Shown: positions 1-9,013, counted from the stretch's first letter. The stretch is 64,000 nucleotides of DNA from Jeotgalibacillus sp. R-1-5s-1 (GCF_004405105.1 NZ_SORW01000023.1:101500-165499); one strand, 5' to 3'. Numbers and translations: made by a program. The notes: generated from the letters alone by a model not told the origin.

Positions 1-959
1 CCTGGAATTTTACTTTCTTCTAGCGTCTTTAGATCAACTCTAATTACACTATCATGAGCGAGGTAGTAAAAGAAGTTGTCATCTGCCTGTAAAACAAATG
101 GTCCTCCGCCTGACAATTTAATTTTATTTGAAAGTAATTCTTTATTTTGTCCCTTAAGGTTATATTTAAATAATGATACTTGATAATAACCCTGTGAATC
201 TTGGCCGATTTCAAGAGTGAATAAATTTTTATTGTTAATTGTGAAATACTCGATTTCTCCAACATCAATTCTTTCCGACGGTTCATTTATAGAATGGATA
301 AACAAATTGTAATGGTCATTAGGACCGTTAGCACTTGCACTGTATATATATTTATCATTTTTGACAGTTGTAAAAGGAATACTGGAATGATACAGCTCTG
401 GATGTGCTTTTATCAGTCGGAAAGTATTCGCATTTGGATCTAGTACATACCATGTAGAGTAATTACGCCTCCCGTGGTATATAAGTGTTTCCGACCCATT
501 CATTATTTCATTACTCGTTAACTCTCTTAACTCTATACTTTCATCTTTTATAACTGGTTCTTGAGGAGTGGGTTTCGGTTCAAGTAAGTGCGGATTATGT
601 ACACACATCGCTGCTGTTAATTTTGCTCTACTAGGTGTCTCATACTTTACCTTATTATCACGATCTACGAAGAATCCGCCCCCAACGCTTAACATGCCGG
701 GTTTAAACGCATAAATTCTATAACCTTCACCAGCCTTGAGTGTTTTTGAAAATACTTTTTTCTCTCCATCCAATTTAAATAATGGAGTATCATTTACGAT
801 TGAAAGTCTTCCAATTTGACCTCCCTTTAACTCAACGCCATCCCACCACACCTTCTTAACACCTTTGTACTTCTCGCAAACTTCTGCCCCACTAACATGT
901 ACAGACAATAAAACTGAAAGCAACATCAAAACAAACAACGATTTAAACACCTTCATCAT
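1..959 (-). CDS. Secreted protein: VGGGFF-domain plus propeller-like region (partial, C-terminus outside window)
   Basis: The gene runs leftwards off the window, so its C-terminus is missing. It starts at an ATG pair (957-959 and 954-956) behind a GGAGG site at about 967. A hydrophobic signal peptide ends near VSGAEVC. It is followed by the roughly 80-residue domain shared by seven proteins here (VKKVWWDGVEL, GQIGRLSI, YRIYAFKPG, LSVGGGFFVDRD, KYETPS). After a Pro-rich linker come repeats such as YIYSAS, FIHSINEPS and YFTINNKNLF that suggest a DUF5050-like beta-propeller. It is a close paralogue of the gene at 22325-23644. Probably exported and cell-surface or wall associated; the ligand is unknown. 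Confidence 0.85.
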   Translation of the reverse strand, partial: MMKVFKSLFVLMLLSVLLSVHVSGAEVCEKYKGVKKVWWDGVELKGGQIGRLSIVNDTPLFKLDGEKKVFSKTLKAGEGYRIYAFKPGMLSVGGGFFVDRDNKVKYETPSRAKLTAAMCVHNPHLLEPKPTPQEPVIKDESIELRELTSNEIMNGSETLIYHGRRNYSTWYVLDPNANTFRLIKAHPELYHSSIPFTTVKNDKYIYSASANGPNDHYNLFIHSINEPSERIDVGEIEYFTINNKNLFTLEIGQDSQGYYQVSLFKYNLKGQNKELLSNKIKLSGGGPFVLQADDNFFYYLAHDSVIRVDLKTLEESKIP

Positions 960-1083
960 TCAACAACCTCCGCTTCGTTATTAAGTAAAATAGAATTACT
1001 ACTTTTATCATAGTCTAATAGTTGATTTAAGTATACAAAATTATGTATAAATAACTATTTATTGGTATGTTTTATGTGGTTTA

Positions 1084-1280
1084 TGGGGACGTATATTTTG
1101 AATCATTGGAAACACGAAAGATCCTGTCAGCTAAAGCAGACAGGGTCTTTTCTGTTTTAGTAGTTAATTTTATTGGCTAAACAAAAACAAGTTGAATAAT
1201 AGAAGAATTTCCATTCATTTAATTTTGGTGAAAAGGAAAGGCTTTTTCGTATACCGAATGATTCAAAATATACGTCCCCA
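1084..1280. repeat. Family A repeat, complete copy with 24-bp perfect terminal inverted repeats (MITE-like)
   Basis: The left end (1084-1107, beginning TGGGGACGTATATTTTG) and the right end (1257-1280) are perfect inverted copies. Inside, 1117-1128 and 1139-1150 form a hairpin followed by T-rich sequence. There is no coding capacity. It lies between divergent genes, and its right end is about 26 bases upstream of the ECF-type promoter of the next gene. Confidence 0.85.
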
Positions 1281-1306
1281 ACAATCGAAAAATATTTCAA
1301 AAATGT

Positions 1307-1334
1307 TGTAACTATTACAAAATTGTTACGTCTA
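1307..1334 (+). promoter_or_regulatory. ECF-sigma-type promoter for the lipoprotein at 1418
   Basis: TGTAAC at 1307-1312, a 16-base spacer, then CGTCTA at 1329-1334. This matches the TGAAAC-N16-CGTC pattern of SigM/SigX/SigW-type promoters. About 70 bases including the downstream leader are nearly identical to the region before 28236. Confidence 0.75.
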
Positions 1335-1417
1335 ACTTACCGAGACGTCTTGATAGCAATTATTTATATTTAAGGTTTTATTTAGAAAATTAATGGAATT
1401 TCAGGAGGAATTATTTT

Positions 1418-2518
1418 ATGAAGAAGTATGTATTATTAATGACAGCAGCACTTGCATTGGCAGCTTGCTCGGATGACCAGGCGCAACCAAAGGAAAAAAA
1501 GGTTGTGGAGGCCGCAGAGGTAGAAGAAGTGAAAGAGAATAATAAAGCTGCTGGATCAGTTGAAAATACAAATAATACAGAAGAAACGAATATCGACGTT
1601 TCTGAGGAAGTTGAAAATACGGTGGGTAATGAAGCGCCACTGGAATGGCATGCTGAATGGACAAATGATCAAACGATCGTAATCGAAGAATTAGTCGATT
1701 TTAATCAGGATGGTACGGATGAAATGGTTATTGGTACTGCTACGCACCTCCTTGTTGGCGCTCAGACAGGAAATGAGTGGGAAGCGGTTTATGTTGAAGA
1801 AGCAGAGGTTACGGGATTCAGTGGTGTTATGGAAAATGAATCTGTTGGACAAATGGCAGCTGTGACGACGGTATATGAAGGTAAACAGGAAGCTGGAGCA
1901 GACACACTCAGACTGCTTCGATATACAGAAAATGATGGTGAATTTGGTATTATCGAAGCTTACCGATTTGAAGGTATTGATGCGGCTCTGAAAAATGCGG
2001 ATTTCCAGGTTACAACTAATACCCTTGATATCATTATGGAAGATCCGAATGCCGGTCACAGGAGTTATTTGCTTGAAGGAGAACAATTGGTGAACATGGA
2101 CTACGATCTTAATTTATTTGATGGTGAACCACTCACAAATGACCCGGCTTTTCAGGCACTCTTCCCTGAATTTTTCTCAACAGGTATTGTCATGGGGGAT
2201 TCAATTGACACTGTGATCCAAAAAGCAGGTGAAGGTCAAAAAGGAGGCTTCTATGGTAGCTCAGCATTACATTACGATGGATTTACCGTCCTATACCGTG
2301 ATGACACACGCGTAGTCCAAAACCTACTGTTAACAGGGAATGGCGAACTAACAGTAGAGGACTTGAGAAAAGCAACAGGAAAAGAAATGGAAATCTATCA
2401 TTACGAAACTGGAATATCAGGAACAGTCTACCACACACCACTCTACTTCGATCAAATTGCCTATAGTATAGAATATTTTGATATGGATGGTGAGTTGACA
2501 TACGTTTATGTTAAGTGA
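1418..2518 (+). CDS. Lipoprotein with FG-GAP/VCBS-like Asp-rich loop, paralogue of 28236-29333
   Basis: A 366-residue protein preceded by AGGAGGAAT. The N-terminus (MKKYVLLM, then LALAAC) is a type II signal peptide with lipobox LAAC, so Cys17 should be lipidated and the protein anchored outside the membrane. An acidic low-complexity linker follows. Then comes a conserved part with VDFNQDGTDEMVIGT, which resembles the calcium-binding loops of FG-GAP/VCBS or dockerin repeats. The gene at 28236 has the same architecture and the same promoter type. No enzyme signature was recognised. Likely an envelope-stress lipoprotein; function unknown. Confidence 0.85.
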   Translation: MKKYVLLMTAALALAACSDDQAQPKEKKVVEAAEVEEVKENNKAAGSVENTNNTEETNIDVSEEVENTVGNEAPLEWHAEWTNDQTIVIEELVDFNQDGTDEMVIGTATHLLVGAQTGNEWEAVYVEEAEVTGFSGVMENESVGQMAAVTTVYEGKQEAGADTLRLLRYTENDGEFGIIEAYRFEGIDAALKNADFQVTTNTLDIIMEDPNAGHRSYLLEGEQLVNMDYDLNLFDGEPLTNDPAFQALFPEFFSTGIVMGDSIDTVIQKAGEGQKGGFYGSSALHYDGFTVLYRDDTRVVQNLLLTGNGELTVEDLRKATGKEMEIYHYETGISGTVYHTPLYFDQIAYSIEYFDMDGELTYVYVK

Positions 2519-2522
2519 TGCG

Positions 2523-2700
2523 TGGGGACGTATATTTTGAATCATTGGAAACACGAAAGATCCTGTCAGCTAAAGCAGACAGGGTCTTTCGTGTTTTATT
2601 TTACTGAGTATGTAATTAATTCTTAATGAAAAGCATAATGGAAGTTAAAAGGTTTCTATTTTCTTTTTGATTATCGAATGATTCAGAACAACTGTCCTCA
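2523..2700. repeat. Family A repeat, copy 2 (diverged right end)
   Basis: Begins 4 bases after the stop of the preceding gene with TGGGGACGTATATTTTG and ends with a degenerate inverted copy at 2677-2700. Bases 2550-2567 and 2578-2595 form an 18-bp stem ending in TGTTTT, which can act as the rho-independent terminator of the lipoprotein gene. Confidence 0.8.
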
Positions 2701-2859
2701 CGTGTCACATGGTCATAGTCAACGTAATATTAAATGAGAATTTTTTCTTATTTTCTATTTCTAAAATGATACAAAAGTTTTATAATCGTCTTATAACATT
2801 AATTTGAATAGGAGGAAAGTTTTGATTGAATCTTTAAAATTGAATGGAGGAATAGTTAC

Positions 2860-3504
2860 ATGGAAAATGTTGCATTAGAAAAAGAATCATTGATTGAAAA
2901 CATTAAGTTCACACACAATAATTTGATCATAATTGAGAAAAATGAACAGACATACGAACAAATGTTCAAAAAACCTCTCAAAGTAAATAATTTTATTCAT
3001 GCAGTTATTATCATACTTACCTTCTTGCCATTTGTAATATCTGTTGAAGCGATTCTCATTTTTTTATTGGATTTATTTACGTTTAATACTAGTAGAGGGA
3101 ATAGCAATTCATTTATAGAACTATTTGGTTTTTTTATAGCAGTAGGTTTATACTTTTACGGATACAGGTTGATGTGGAGGCTTATAAATAAATTAGTGAC
3201 ATTACCAAATGTTACGAATGCTTCAAAATTAAATGCTTTGCAAGAAGAGATCAATCAGCTTGAAAAGATAGTTGACGAACAATCATTAGTACCACACAAA
3301 TTTAGAACTTCATTTTGCACTATAAGGCTACATGGATATTTAACAGATTTAGAAGCCGACACCCTTAAAGAAGCCTTAAACCTTTTAAAAAGTGAAATCA
3401 TGCATATAGAAAGAATGGAAAGTGATGCTGAAACTCAGCGTTTGCAACGCATAGCAAATAATGAATTGGATAGTATTAATTTGAAAATGAGAATGAAAGA
3501 TTAG
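2860..3504 (+). CDS. Two-TM membrane protein of unknown function
   Basis: A 214-residue protein; the start follows a GGAGGAATAGTTAC ribosome site. Two hydrophobic segments (about residues 48-72 and 84-103) are followed by a charged, partly coiled-coil C-terminal half (LQEEINQLEKIVDEQ, LKEALNLLKSEI). No known domain was recognised. It is monocistronic, between family A copies 2 and 3. Probably a bitopic or hairpin membrane protein with a cytoplasmic helical tail. Confidence 0.7.
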   Translation: MENVALEKESLIENIKFTHNNLIIIEKNEQTYEQMFKKPLKVNNFIHAVIIILTFLPFVISVEAILIFLLDLFTFNTSRGNSNSFIELFGFFIAVGLYFYGYRLMWRLINKLVTLPNVTNASKLNALQEEINQLEKIVDEQSLVPHKFRTSFCTIRLHGYLTDLEADTLKEALNLLKSEIMHIERMESDAETQRLQRIANNELDSINLKMRMKD

Positions 3505-3525
3505 TAATTGTTGAAACTTGATACG

Positions 3526-3601
3526 TGGGGACGCATATTTTGAATCATTCACAAAACGAAAGATCTTGCCGGTTACTGTTTTCGGCAGGATCTTTTTTCT
3601 A
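3526..3601 (+). repeat. Family A left end with terminator hairpin (copy 3)
   Basis: TGGGGACGCATATTTTG at 3526, then AAAGATCTTGCCG (3559-3571) pairing with CGGCAGGATCTTT (3583-3595) and ending in T residues. The right terminal repeat is absent. It starts the upstream copy of the duplicated formamidase block and may terminate the 2860 gene. Confidence 0.75.
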
Positions 3602-3670
3602 AAAATGATATTCAGAACTCTCAAAAAGCTAATATTTTCCTGGGAAATACTTTTCAATGGAGTGGTTTAC

Positions 3671-4249
3671 ATGGTGAAACATTTAGCGAGAGAGCATTTC
3701 GTTTATAAAATGGATAAAGGCAATGCGCAGGTGCTGACTGTTCAGTCCGGTGATCAGGCTGAGGTTGTTACGTATGACTGTTTTGAGAATCAAGTAAAGT
3801 CGGTGATGACTTAATTTAGCGCGATTGACTGGGATAAGGTGAATCCGGCGACGTGTCCGGGGCTTGGTGTGATGGGGCATCGATTAGAGGAGTTTCAGGT
3901 GAAGATCATTCCGATTCAGGATGAAAAAGCGGTTTTCAATAACCGGATGGCATTGCCATTGAACCAAATGATTGGGTGTTATTGGGGTGGCGCTGGAAAA
4001 TGAAGGCGTTTCATGCGGGACGCCGGGTGCAAAAGGTGGAAATATGGATACGAAGGAAGTAACCACTAGTGCGACTCTCTATTTCCAGGTCTTCCATGAA
4101 GGTGCGCTCTTGTCACTTGGCGATCTGCACGCTGCAATGGGTGACGGTGAGATCAGCTTCCGAACTGACCATGCTGATGAGCGCAGTCGGCGAGATTCTT
4201 TGTGCCGCGATATGTGCTGAAGGCTCATGGTATAAAGGCGTTTAGGTAG
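3671..4249 (+). pseudogene. Decayed acetamidase/formamidase gene copy
   Basis: A degenerate copy of 5210-6115. The first 48 codons match closely (EHFVYKMD, LTVQSGDQ), then an in-frame TAA (3812-3814) replaces the GAG of the intact copy. About 100 bases are missing near 3854, a frameshift occurs near 3975, and a large internal deletion follows ATCAGCTTCCGAAC near 4156, so the copy ends on the same last codons (KAFR) as the intact gene. Clearly non-functional. Confidence 0.9.
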
Positions 4250-4371
4250 AGAGAACAAGGTAACGGTTCTTCTTTCTCATGAAAAAGAAGAGCGATCCCC
4301 TTGCGCACTCAATAAAAATTGAGAAAAATACGTAGTCTAATCTAAATCATCTTATTTGGGAGGAATTATTA

Positions 4372-4563
4372 ATGGATCGCACTTATATGACTTTTTTACA
4401 TGTAGGTATGACAATCTTTCTTTCGATTACTATTTTTTATGCCCTTGCAATTTTCATGAAAACCGATTCGCCCGTTACTGATTTTGTATTGCTCACAATT
4501 TGTGTTCATTTAATTTACAGGAGTTGTGTGTCTGGTTATACCAGTGTTCGGACTATTAAATAA
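4372..4563 (+). CDS. Small two-TM membrane protein (copy 1)
   Basis: 63 residues after a GGGAGGAATTATTA ribosome site, with two hydrophobic stretches (FLHVGMTIFLSITIFYALA and FVLLTICVHLIYR). It differs from the copy at 6240-6431 at only 5 of 63 positions, although the formamidase before it has decayed. This suggests the small protein is still under selection or was recently copied. No family recognised. Confidence 0.65.
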   Translation: MDRTYMTFLHVGMTIFLSITIFYALAIFMKTDSPVTDFVLLTICVHLIYRSCVSGYTSVRTIK

Positions 4564-4691
4564 AAATAGTGGTTTGTGAAGTTTTGTTCGAAAATACCTA
4601 AATGATTCAATACATTATCCTTTCAAAACTTTTTTGAATGATTGAATAGAAAAAAAAGAGACCAGGCAAAATGCCCAGTTCTCTTTTTCTC

Positions 4692-4946
4692 TTACAAAAA
4701 GACCGTACTCTGTAACCTAGTTTTTTCCTGATTAATTCTATCAGCACTTTTATAAGCATCGTAAAGTCCCCAAACCCAGACGAGCGGATAAGTAATCATT
4801 CCAATAAATAAAATAACTAGAAATGCATTAACGATCTGAAGTACGATCATAAGGACGCCTTTCAAAATATGACCATTGTATATTTGTCCAAGTCCGGTCA
4901 AAAAGAAACTAAGAAGTACTGCGATACCCGGATTTTTCACAACCAT
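4692..4946 (-). CDS. TM2-domain-like small membrane protein
   Basis: 84 residues starting MVVKNPGIAVLLSFFLTGLG, followed by QIYNGH. The pattern of a Pro-Gly entry, a hydrophobic helix, a Gly-Gln-x-Tyr-x-Gly turn and a second helix is typical of TM2 (PF05154) and related proteins. The start ATG follows AAGGAGGGATGG. It lies between the two copies of the formamidase block and is transcribed against them. A hairpin at about 4658-4690 could terminate it and the convergent 4372 gene. Role unknown. Confidence 0.75.
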   Translation of the reverse strand: MVVKNPGIAVLLSFFLTGLGQIYNGHILKGVLMIVLQIVNAFLVILFIGMITYPLVWVWGLYDAYKSADRINQEKTRLQSTVFL

Positions 4947-5063
4947 CCCTCCTTGAAATTATATTTTTAAGACATAATACCTATAAATTAGAATAGCTCT
5001 TTTTTACAGAAAAAGATAATAAAAAATCATTTATATGAAGGAATCTTAGATGCGTGGGATGCG

Positions 5064-5138
5064 TGGGGACGTATATTTTGAATCATTCACAAAACGAAAG
5101 ATCTTACCGATAAGGATTGTCGGCAAGATCTTTTTTTA
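5064..5138 (+). repeat. Family A left end with terminator hairpin (copy 4)
   Basis: TGGGGACGTATATTTTG at 5064, then AAAGATCTTACCGA pairing with TCGGCAAGATCTTT and a T run. It lies just before the intact formamidase, exactly as copy 3 lies before the decayed one, so it belongs to the duplicated unit. Confidence 0.75.
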
Positions 5139-5209
5139 AAAGAATAACATTCGGAACTTTCAAAAAACTAATCATTTCCTGTAAACTACTCTTAAAAGGA
5201 GTGATTCAC

Positions 5210-6115
5210 ATGACAAAACATCTTGCCAGGGAGCATTTCGTTTACAAAATGGATCAAGACAATGCGCCGGTGCTGACTGTTCAGTCCGGCGATCAGGTTG
5301 AGGTTGATACATATGACTGTTTTGAGAATCAGATTAAGTCGGAGATGACGGAGTTTAGTGCGATTGATTGGGATAAGGTGAATCCTGCGACGGGTCCGAT
5401 TTTTGTGGAGGGTGCGCAGAAGGGGGATATTCTGAAGGTTCGGATTGATGATATTGAGCTTGGCGATCGCGGTGTGATGGTGACGGGTCCGGGGCTTGGT
5501 GTGATGGGCCACCGGATGGAGGATTTTCAGGTGAAGATCATTCCGATTCAGGATGGAAGAGCGGTTTTTAATGACCGGTTGGCATTGCCGCTGAACCCGA
5601 TGATTGGGGTGATTGGTGTAGCGCCGGAAAATGAGGGGATTTCATGCGGGACGCCGGGTGCACACGGTGGAAATATGGATACGAAGGAAGTAACGACTGG
5701 TGCGACCCTGTATTTCCCGGTTTTCCATGAAGGTGCGCTATTGTCACTTGGCGATTTGCATGCGGCGATGGGTGATGGTGAGATCAGCGTTTCAGGGATT
5801 GAAATCCAGGCAAAGGTGAAAATCACGGTTGAAGTGATCAAGGGGTATGAGATTTCCTACCCGTTTCTCGAAAATGGAGATGGTCTTTCCGTGCTTGTTT
5901 CCAAAGAAACGCTGGATGAATCGGCTGATACGGCAGTGGAGCTGATGATTGATTACCTTCAACCTCAGACTGATCTGACACTTTCCGAGCTGACCATGCT
6001 GATGAGCGCAGTCGGCCAGGTTCAGGTCAGCCAGATTGTGGATCCGCTAAAGACGGCGAGATTCTTTGTGCCGCGGTATGTGCTGGAGGCTTATGGGATA
6101 AAGGCGTTTAGATAA
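5210..6115 (+). CDS. Acetamidase/formamidase family amidohydrolase
   Basis: 301 residues from the ATG at 5210, which has a proper AAAAGGAGTGATTC site; an in-frame start at 5117 lies inside the repeat hairpin and is unlikely. The family (FmdA/AmdA, PF03069) hydrolyses formamide or short amides to ammonia and acid in the cytoplasm. Visible family features are FVEGAQKGDILKVRI, GTPGAHGGNMDTK, LSLGDLHAAMGDGEIS and the C-terminal FVPRYVLEAYG. It is shorter than the zinc-ribbon form at 35062. An intact second copy of the block beginning at 3526. Confidence 0.9.
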   Translation: MTKHLAREHFVYKMDQDNAPVLTVQSGDQVEVDTYDCFENQIKSEMTEFSAIDWDKVNPATGPIFVEGAQKGDILKVRIDDIELGDRGVMVTGPGLGVMGHRMEDFQVKIIPIQDGRAVFNDRLALPLNPMIGVIGVAPENEGISCGTPGAHGGNMDTKEVTTGATLYFPVFHEGALLSLGDLHAAMGDGEISVSGIEIQAKVKITVEVIKGYEISYPFLENGDGLSVLVSKETLDESADTAVELMIDYLQPQTDLTLSELTMLMSAVGQVQVSQIVDPLKTARFFVPRYVLEAYGIKAFR

Positions 6116-6239
6116 ATAGAACATGAGGCGGGTTCTGCTTTCTCCTGAAAAAAAGGAACCGTAACCCGTATTTCTTAGATGAAAATCAAGCAATATATGT
6201 ATTCTAAATTTAAATCACATTATTTAGGGGGAAGTGCTA

Positions 6240-6431
6240 ATGAATCGCACTTATATGACTTTTTTACATGTAGGAATGACCATCTTTCTTTCGGCTACGA
6301 TTTTTTATGCTCTTGCTATTTTTATGAAAACCGATTCGCCCGTTACTGATTTTGTATTGACCACCATTTGTGTGCATTTAATTTACAGGAGTTGTGTGTC
6401 TGGCTATACGAGTGTTCAGACTGTCAAATAA
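6240..6431 (+). CDS. Small two-TM membrane protein (copy 2)
   Basis: 63 residues. ATG 6240 follows AGGGGGAAGTG, so the in-frame GTG at 6234 is probably not the start. 58 of 63 residues match the copy at 4372. It always follows a formamidase copy, so it may be functionally linked to amide uptake or use, but no family is recognised. Confidence 0.65.
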   Translation: MNRTYMTFLHVGMTIFLSATIFYALAIFMKTDSPVTDFVLTTICVHLIYRSCVSGYTSVQTVK

Positions 6432-6812
6432 AAGGACGTGTACGAAGTTTCATTTAAACATACCTGAATCATACGACACATAATCCGTTCAAAATCTTCT
6501 TAAATGACTATATAAAAAAAGAGAACAGATATACAAATTGAGCGACCTGGAGCTTCTTATATTTTATGACGTATCTTCCGCCTAACATGACGCAGATGAA
6601 GAAATAGGGGTATTTTCTGTAAGCATGTTTGAAGCATCTTATTCTATATAATTCAAACGACGTAATAGAAGAAAGTAATGGGTAGTAGAATCATCGTAAA
6701 ATCCCTTGTTGGGAACAATTATACTTTTTTCGAAAGTTACAGATTAAATCTGTTGATTATTGAGATTGGTTTTGGTATATTATTTTTATAAGTTATAAAA
6801 GGAGGACGAATC
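6432..6812. other. Intergenic, 381 bp, with a direct-repeat unit at about 6551-6640
   Basis: Contains GGAGCTTCTTATATTTT followed by a 13-codon reading frame (MTYLPPNMTQMKK, stop). A diverged copy with the same lead-in occurs at 8089-8190 (MTYIPPDVTKRK...), on the other side of the two-gene unit 6813-7999. A SigA-like AT-rich stretch and an AAAGGAGGACG site precede the next gene. Nothing else was identified. Confidence 0.5.
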
Positions 6813-7094
6813 ATGATAGTAGAAAAATATCGGCTTCACAATGGTTGCCGGGATAGAGTTGATTTGAGAGGATATGAAAAGGAAATAAAAAAATCTGTAG
6901 ATTTAATCTGTGTAACGAGGGGATTTCATGTAGAAATAGACGTATATGAAAAATTTTATCAAATTAAAACTGAAAGAAAATTAGATCATGGAACAAAAAG
7001 CTTAATTGGAAAAGAAATAGTTAAAAATAGCAGTGAGCTCAATGCTCTAAAGAAAGGACAAAGAAACGGAAACACCTTATTTGAACATTTTTAA
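6813..7094 (+). CDS. Hypothetical protein, first gene of a two-gene unit
   Basis: 93 residues after a strong AAAGGAGGACGAATC site. Charged, soluble and lysine-rich, with no signal peptide or membrane segment. No family recognised. The next gene begins 35 bases downstream, so co-transcription is likely. Confidence 0.65.
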   Translation: MIVEKYRLHNGCRDRVDLRGYEKEIKKSVDLICVTRGFHVEIDVYEKFYQIKTERKLDHGTKSLIGKEIVKNSSELNALKKGQRNGNTLFEHF

Positions 7095-7129
7095 TATGGC
7101 ATTACTATTTTCGCGAGAGGAGTCTAGAA

Positions 7130-7999
7130 ATGAAACCAGTTTTTGAAGTGCAAAAAGGATTTGATAATCCTTCAGAAGCTTTGAACTCTTCAGCTTATAA
7201 GATATATAGATCTAGAACTAGAATATCCAGTTTGAAATTTTATGTCGGAGCTGCAAAAGATCACATAGAGAAATCAAATACAATACCAGTAGATTTTCAA
7301 AAAGAATTATCAAAATTTGAAGGTATTGTCAGTATAGGTAGAACTAAAGTAACTGAAAAGCAGAACAGTTATGAATTTAAGAATGTACACTTGTACGTAT
7401 CTAATTGTGAGACATTAGACGGGTTTAGTCGAATTTGCTACGTCTATGGGCTTAGAGGTGAAAGAGAAAATTGTATTATGGTTAAAGAGTGTGCGAGATC
7501 CAGAGGTGACAATTATTCTGCATATTATAAAATATTGTCAAGCTTATTAAAGAAAGAAGAATTTCTTGAAGAAAACAATGAGTTCGTCATTACAAAGGAG
7601 AATATTTCTACTTTTATTTCTCTAGTCAATAAAATATCAAATAATTCGCAAAAAAAAATATATAGTCAACAATTCACTGACGAGATTCAGAAAGTTAATG
7701 GATCATACTTCAATACATTCTATTGGGATGGTGGTACGAACGTTAAATATTCCAATGGAACTTCTCTAAAAGAATATAAAGACCCAACTGATAATATCGA
7801 TTCTTACCTTGAAAAGATATTCAATGAGATTGATAATACATCCGATGCTGAACGGTTGAGGGTGATTGGAAATAAATTAGTTGAATTTGGTAGATTTGCA
7901 GAAATGAAAGCAAATTTAATGCAAAAAAATAATGTAAAACACAAGATCGAAAAATTCGAGTCATTTAGTGAGAAGCATTCGGAAACATCTGGGACGTAG
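7130..7999 (+). CDS. Hypothetical protein, second gene of a two-gene unit
   Basis: 289 residues, soluble, AT-rich in codon choice, with no recognised domain. Preceded by GAGAGGAGTC. The middle part (FKNVHLYVSNCE, SRICYVYGLRGE) looks like alternating beta-strands; the C-terminus is helical. A hairpin with a T run follows at 8060-8100. The pair sits between diverged direct repeats (6551-6640 and 8089-8190), which fits an acquired cassette. Function not inferred. Confidence 0.65.
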   Translation: MKPVFEVQKGFDNPSEALNSSAYKIYRSRTRISSLKFYVGAAKDHIEKSNTIPVDFQKELSKFEGIVSIGRTKVTEKQNSYEFKNVHLYVSNCETLDGFSRICYVYGLRGERENCIMVKECARSRGDNYSAYYKILSSLLKKEEFLEENNEFVITKENISTFISLVNKISNNSQKKIYSQQFTDEIQKVNGSYFNTFYWDGGTNVKYSNGTSLKEYKDPTDNIDSYLEKIFNEIDNTSDAERLRVIGNKLVEFGRFAEMKANLMQKNNVKHKIEKFESFSEKHSETSGT

Positions 8000-8059
8000 A
8001 TCGAGTTTCATTCGACTTCTGAAAGGTGTTGGGGAATAAGCGTTTATCCTGAAGAAGAA

Positions 8060-8100
8060 AGTTCCTGCCATCTCTTAATTTAGATAGCAGGAGCTCTTTT
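8060..8100 (+). terminator. Rho-independent terminator after 7130-7999
   Basis: AGTTCCTGCCATCT pairs with AGATAGCAGGAGCT with one mismatch, then CTTTTATT. Confidence 0.75.
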
Positions 8101-8264
8101 ATTATCATGACGTATATTCCCCCTGATGTAACGAAGAGGAAGTGCATTATTCATATCTGGAAACATGTTTTTAGGGAGTGATTGTGACGCCTCTTATTCC
8201 GAATACGCAAAAAGTGAAGATGTCGATTCATTTTCTTCCATCCTTTAAAAAAATACAGCAATAT

Positions 8265-8687
8265 TCAAACAATACGCAGCCTTTCTTCCACAGCAGCTCT
8301 TCTTTTGTCATCACCACGAATGCAATGATCACTGTTAGGTTGAATTTGTAGGATCGGTTTATACTTTCTAATAGCATTTAGTTCTTTCTCATTTAAACTA
8401 ATTTTGTCGTCACCAACCTCCTTAATCTCAACAATACTGATCCTCATCCTCCCACTTTTTAATTCAGAAGGCAATAGCCCGAATTTTTTCGATTTCGTTG
8501 ACAAGTTCCCTATATGATCCCATATTCTCTTAAACATAGAAGTATTAGATATTCCAATATACAGGTATTCTGTTTCATTTAGAATGAGACCGTACACGCC
8601 TGGTCTGTCAAAGTCCGATAGTTTCAGCTCGGAAAACCCATTTAATAATTCTCCAGGTACGTCGAGTGGACTAGAATTGTTATTCAT
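8265..8687 (-). CDS. GIY-YIG nuclease family protein
   Basis: 140 residues. GIY-YIG order is visible: GVYGLI (GIY-like strand), YLYIGIS (YIG-like strand), the following MFKRIWDHIGN with the catalytic-type Arg in the helix, and Glu in LNEKELNAIRKYKP. The family cuts DNA with one metal ion. Here the domain stands alone without a DNA-binding partner. A role in DNA repair, restriction or a mobile element is possible; none is shown by the neighbours. Confidence 0.75.
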   Translation of the reverse strand: MNNNSSPLDVPGELLNGFSELKLSDFDRPGVYGLILNETEYLYIGISNTSMFKRIWDHIGNLSTKSKKFGLLPSELKSGRMRISIVEIKEVGDDKISLNEKELNAIRKYKPILQIQPNSDHCIRGDDKRRAAVEERLRIV

Positions 8688-8964
8688 TGACTAACATCCT
8701 TTCCTTTAAATTGTTAATTAAGTCCCAAAGTTTCACTAACATCACAATGCTCCTTACTTATCATATCGACTAAGTATGAGTCATGGTTAGGAAACATGGG
8801 GACGTATATGTTGAAACACTCGGGAATCGGAATATACCTTCTGCCATAAGGCGATTTTTGAGGTGTATGCTAAATATACCTTCCCAATTTTTTCTTCATA
8901 TGTTAAAATGATAAGGAAGTAATTCCCGTAATCCTTCCTAATCAGTTGGATTATCTTTTGTGTT

Positions 8965-9013
8965 CAGCCCTGCAATGTTCCTTTCGGTTCATTGCGGGGC
9001 TGGTGTGTTTTTT
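8965..9013 (+). terminator. Strong hairpin followed by T-rich tract
   Basis: CAGCCCTGCAATG at 8965-8977 pairs with CATTGCGGGGCTG at 8990-9002, followed by GTGTGTTTTTT. No gene immediately upstream uses it, so it may be left from a lost gene or end a small RNA. Confidence 0.6.

Noticed and set aside
2769..2795. Possible ECF promoter before 2860 (TGATAC...CGTC)
   Set aside because: The spacer is 14 bases instead of 16 and the -35 is poor; it was not added to the regulon.
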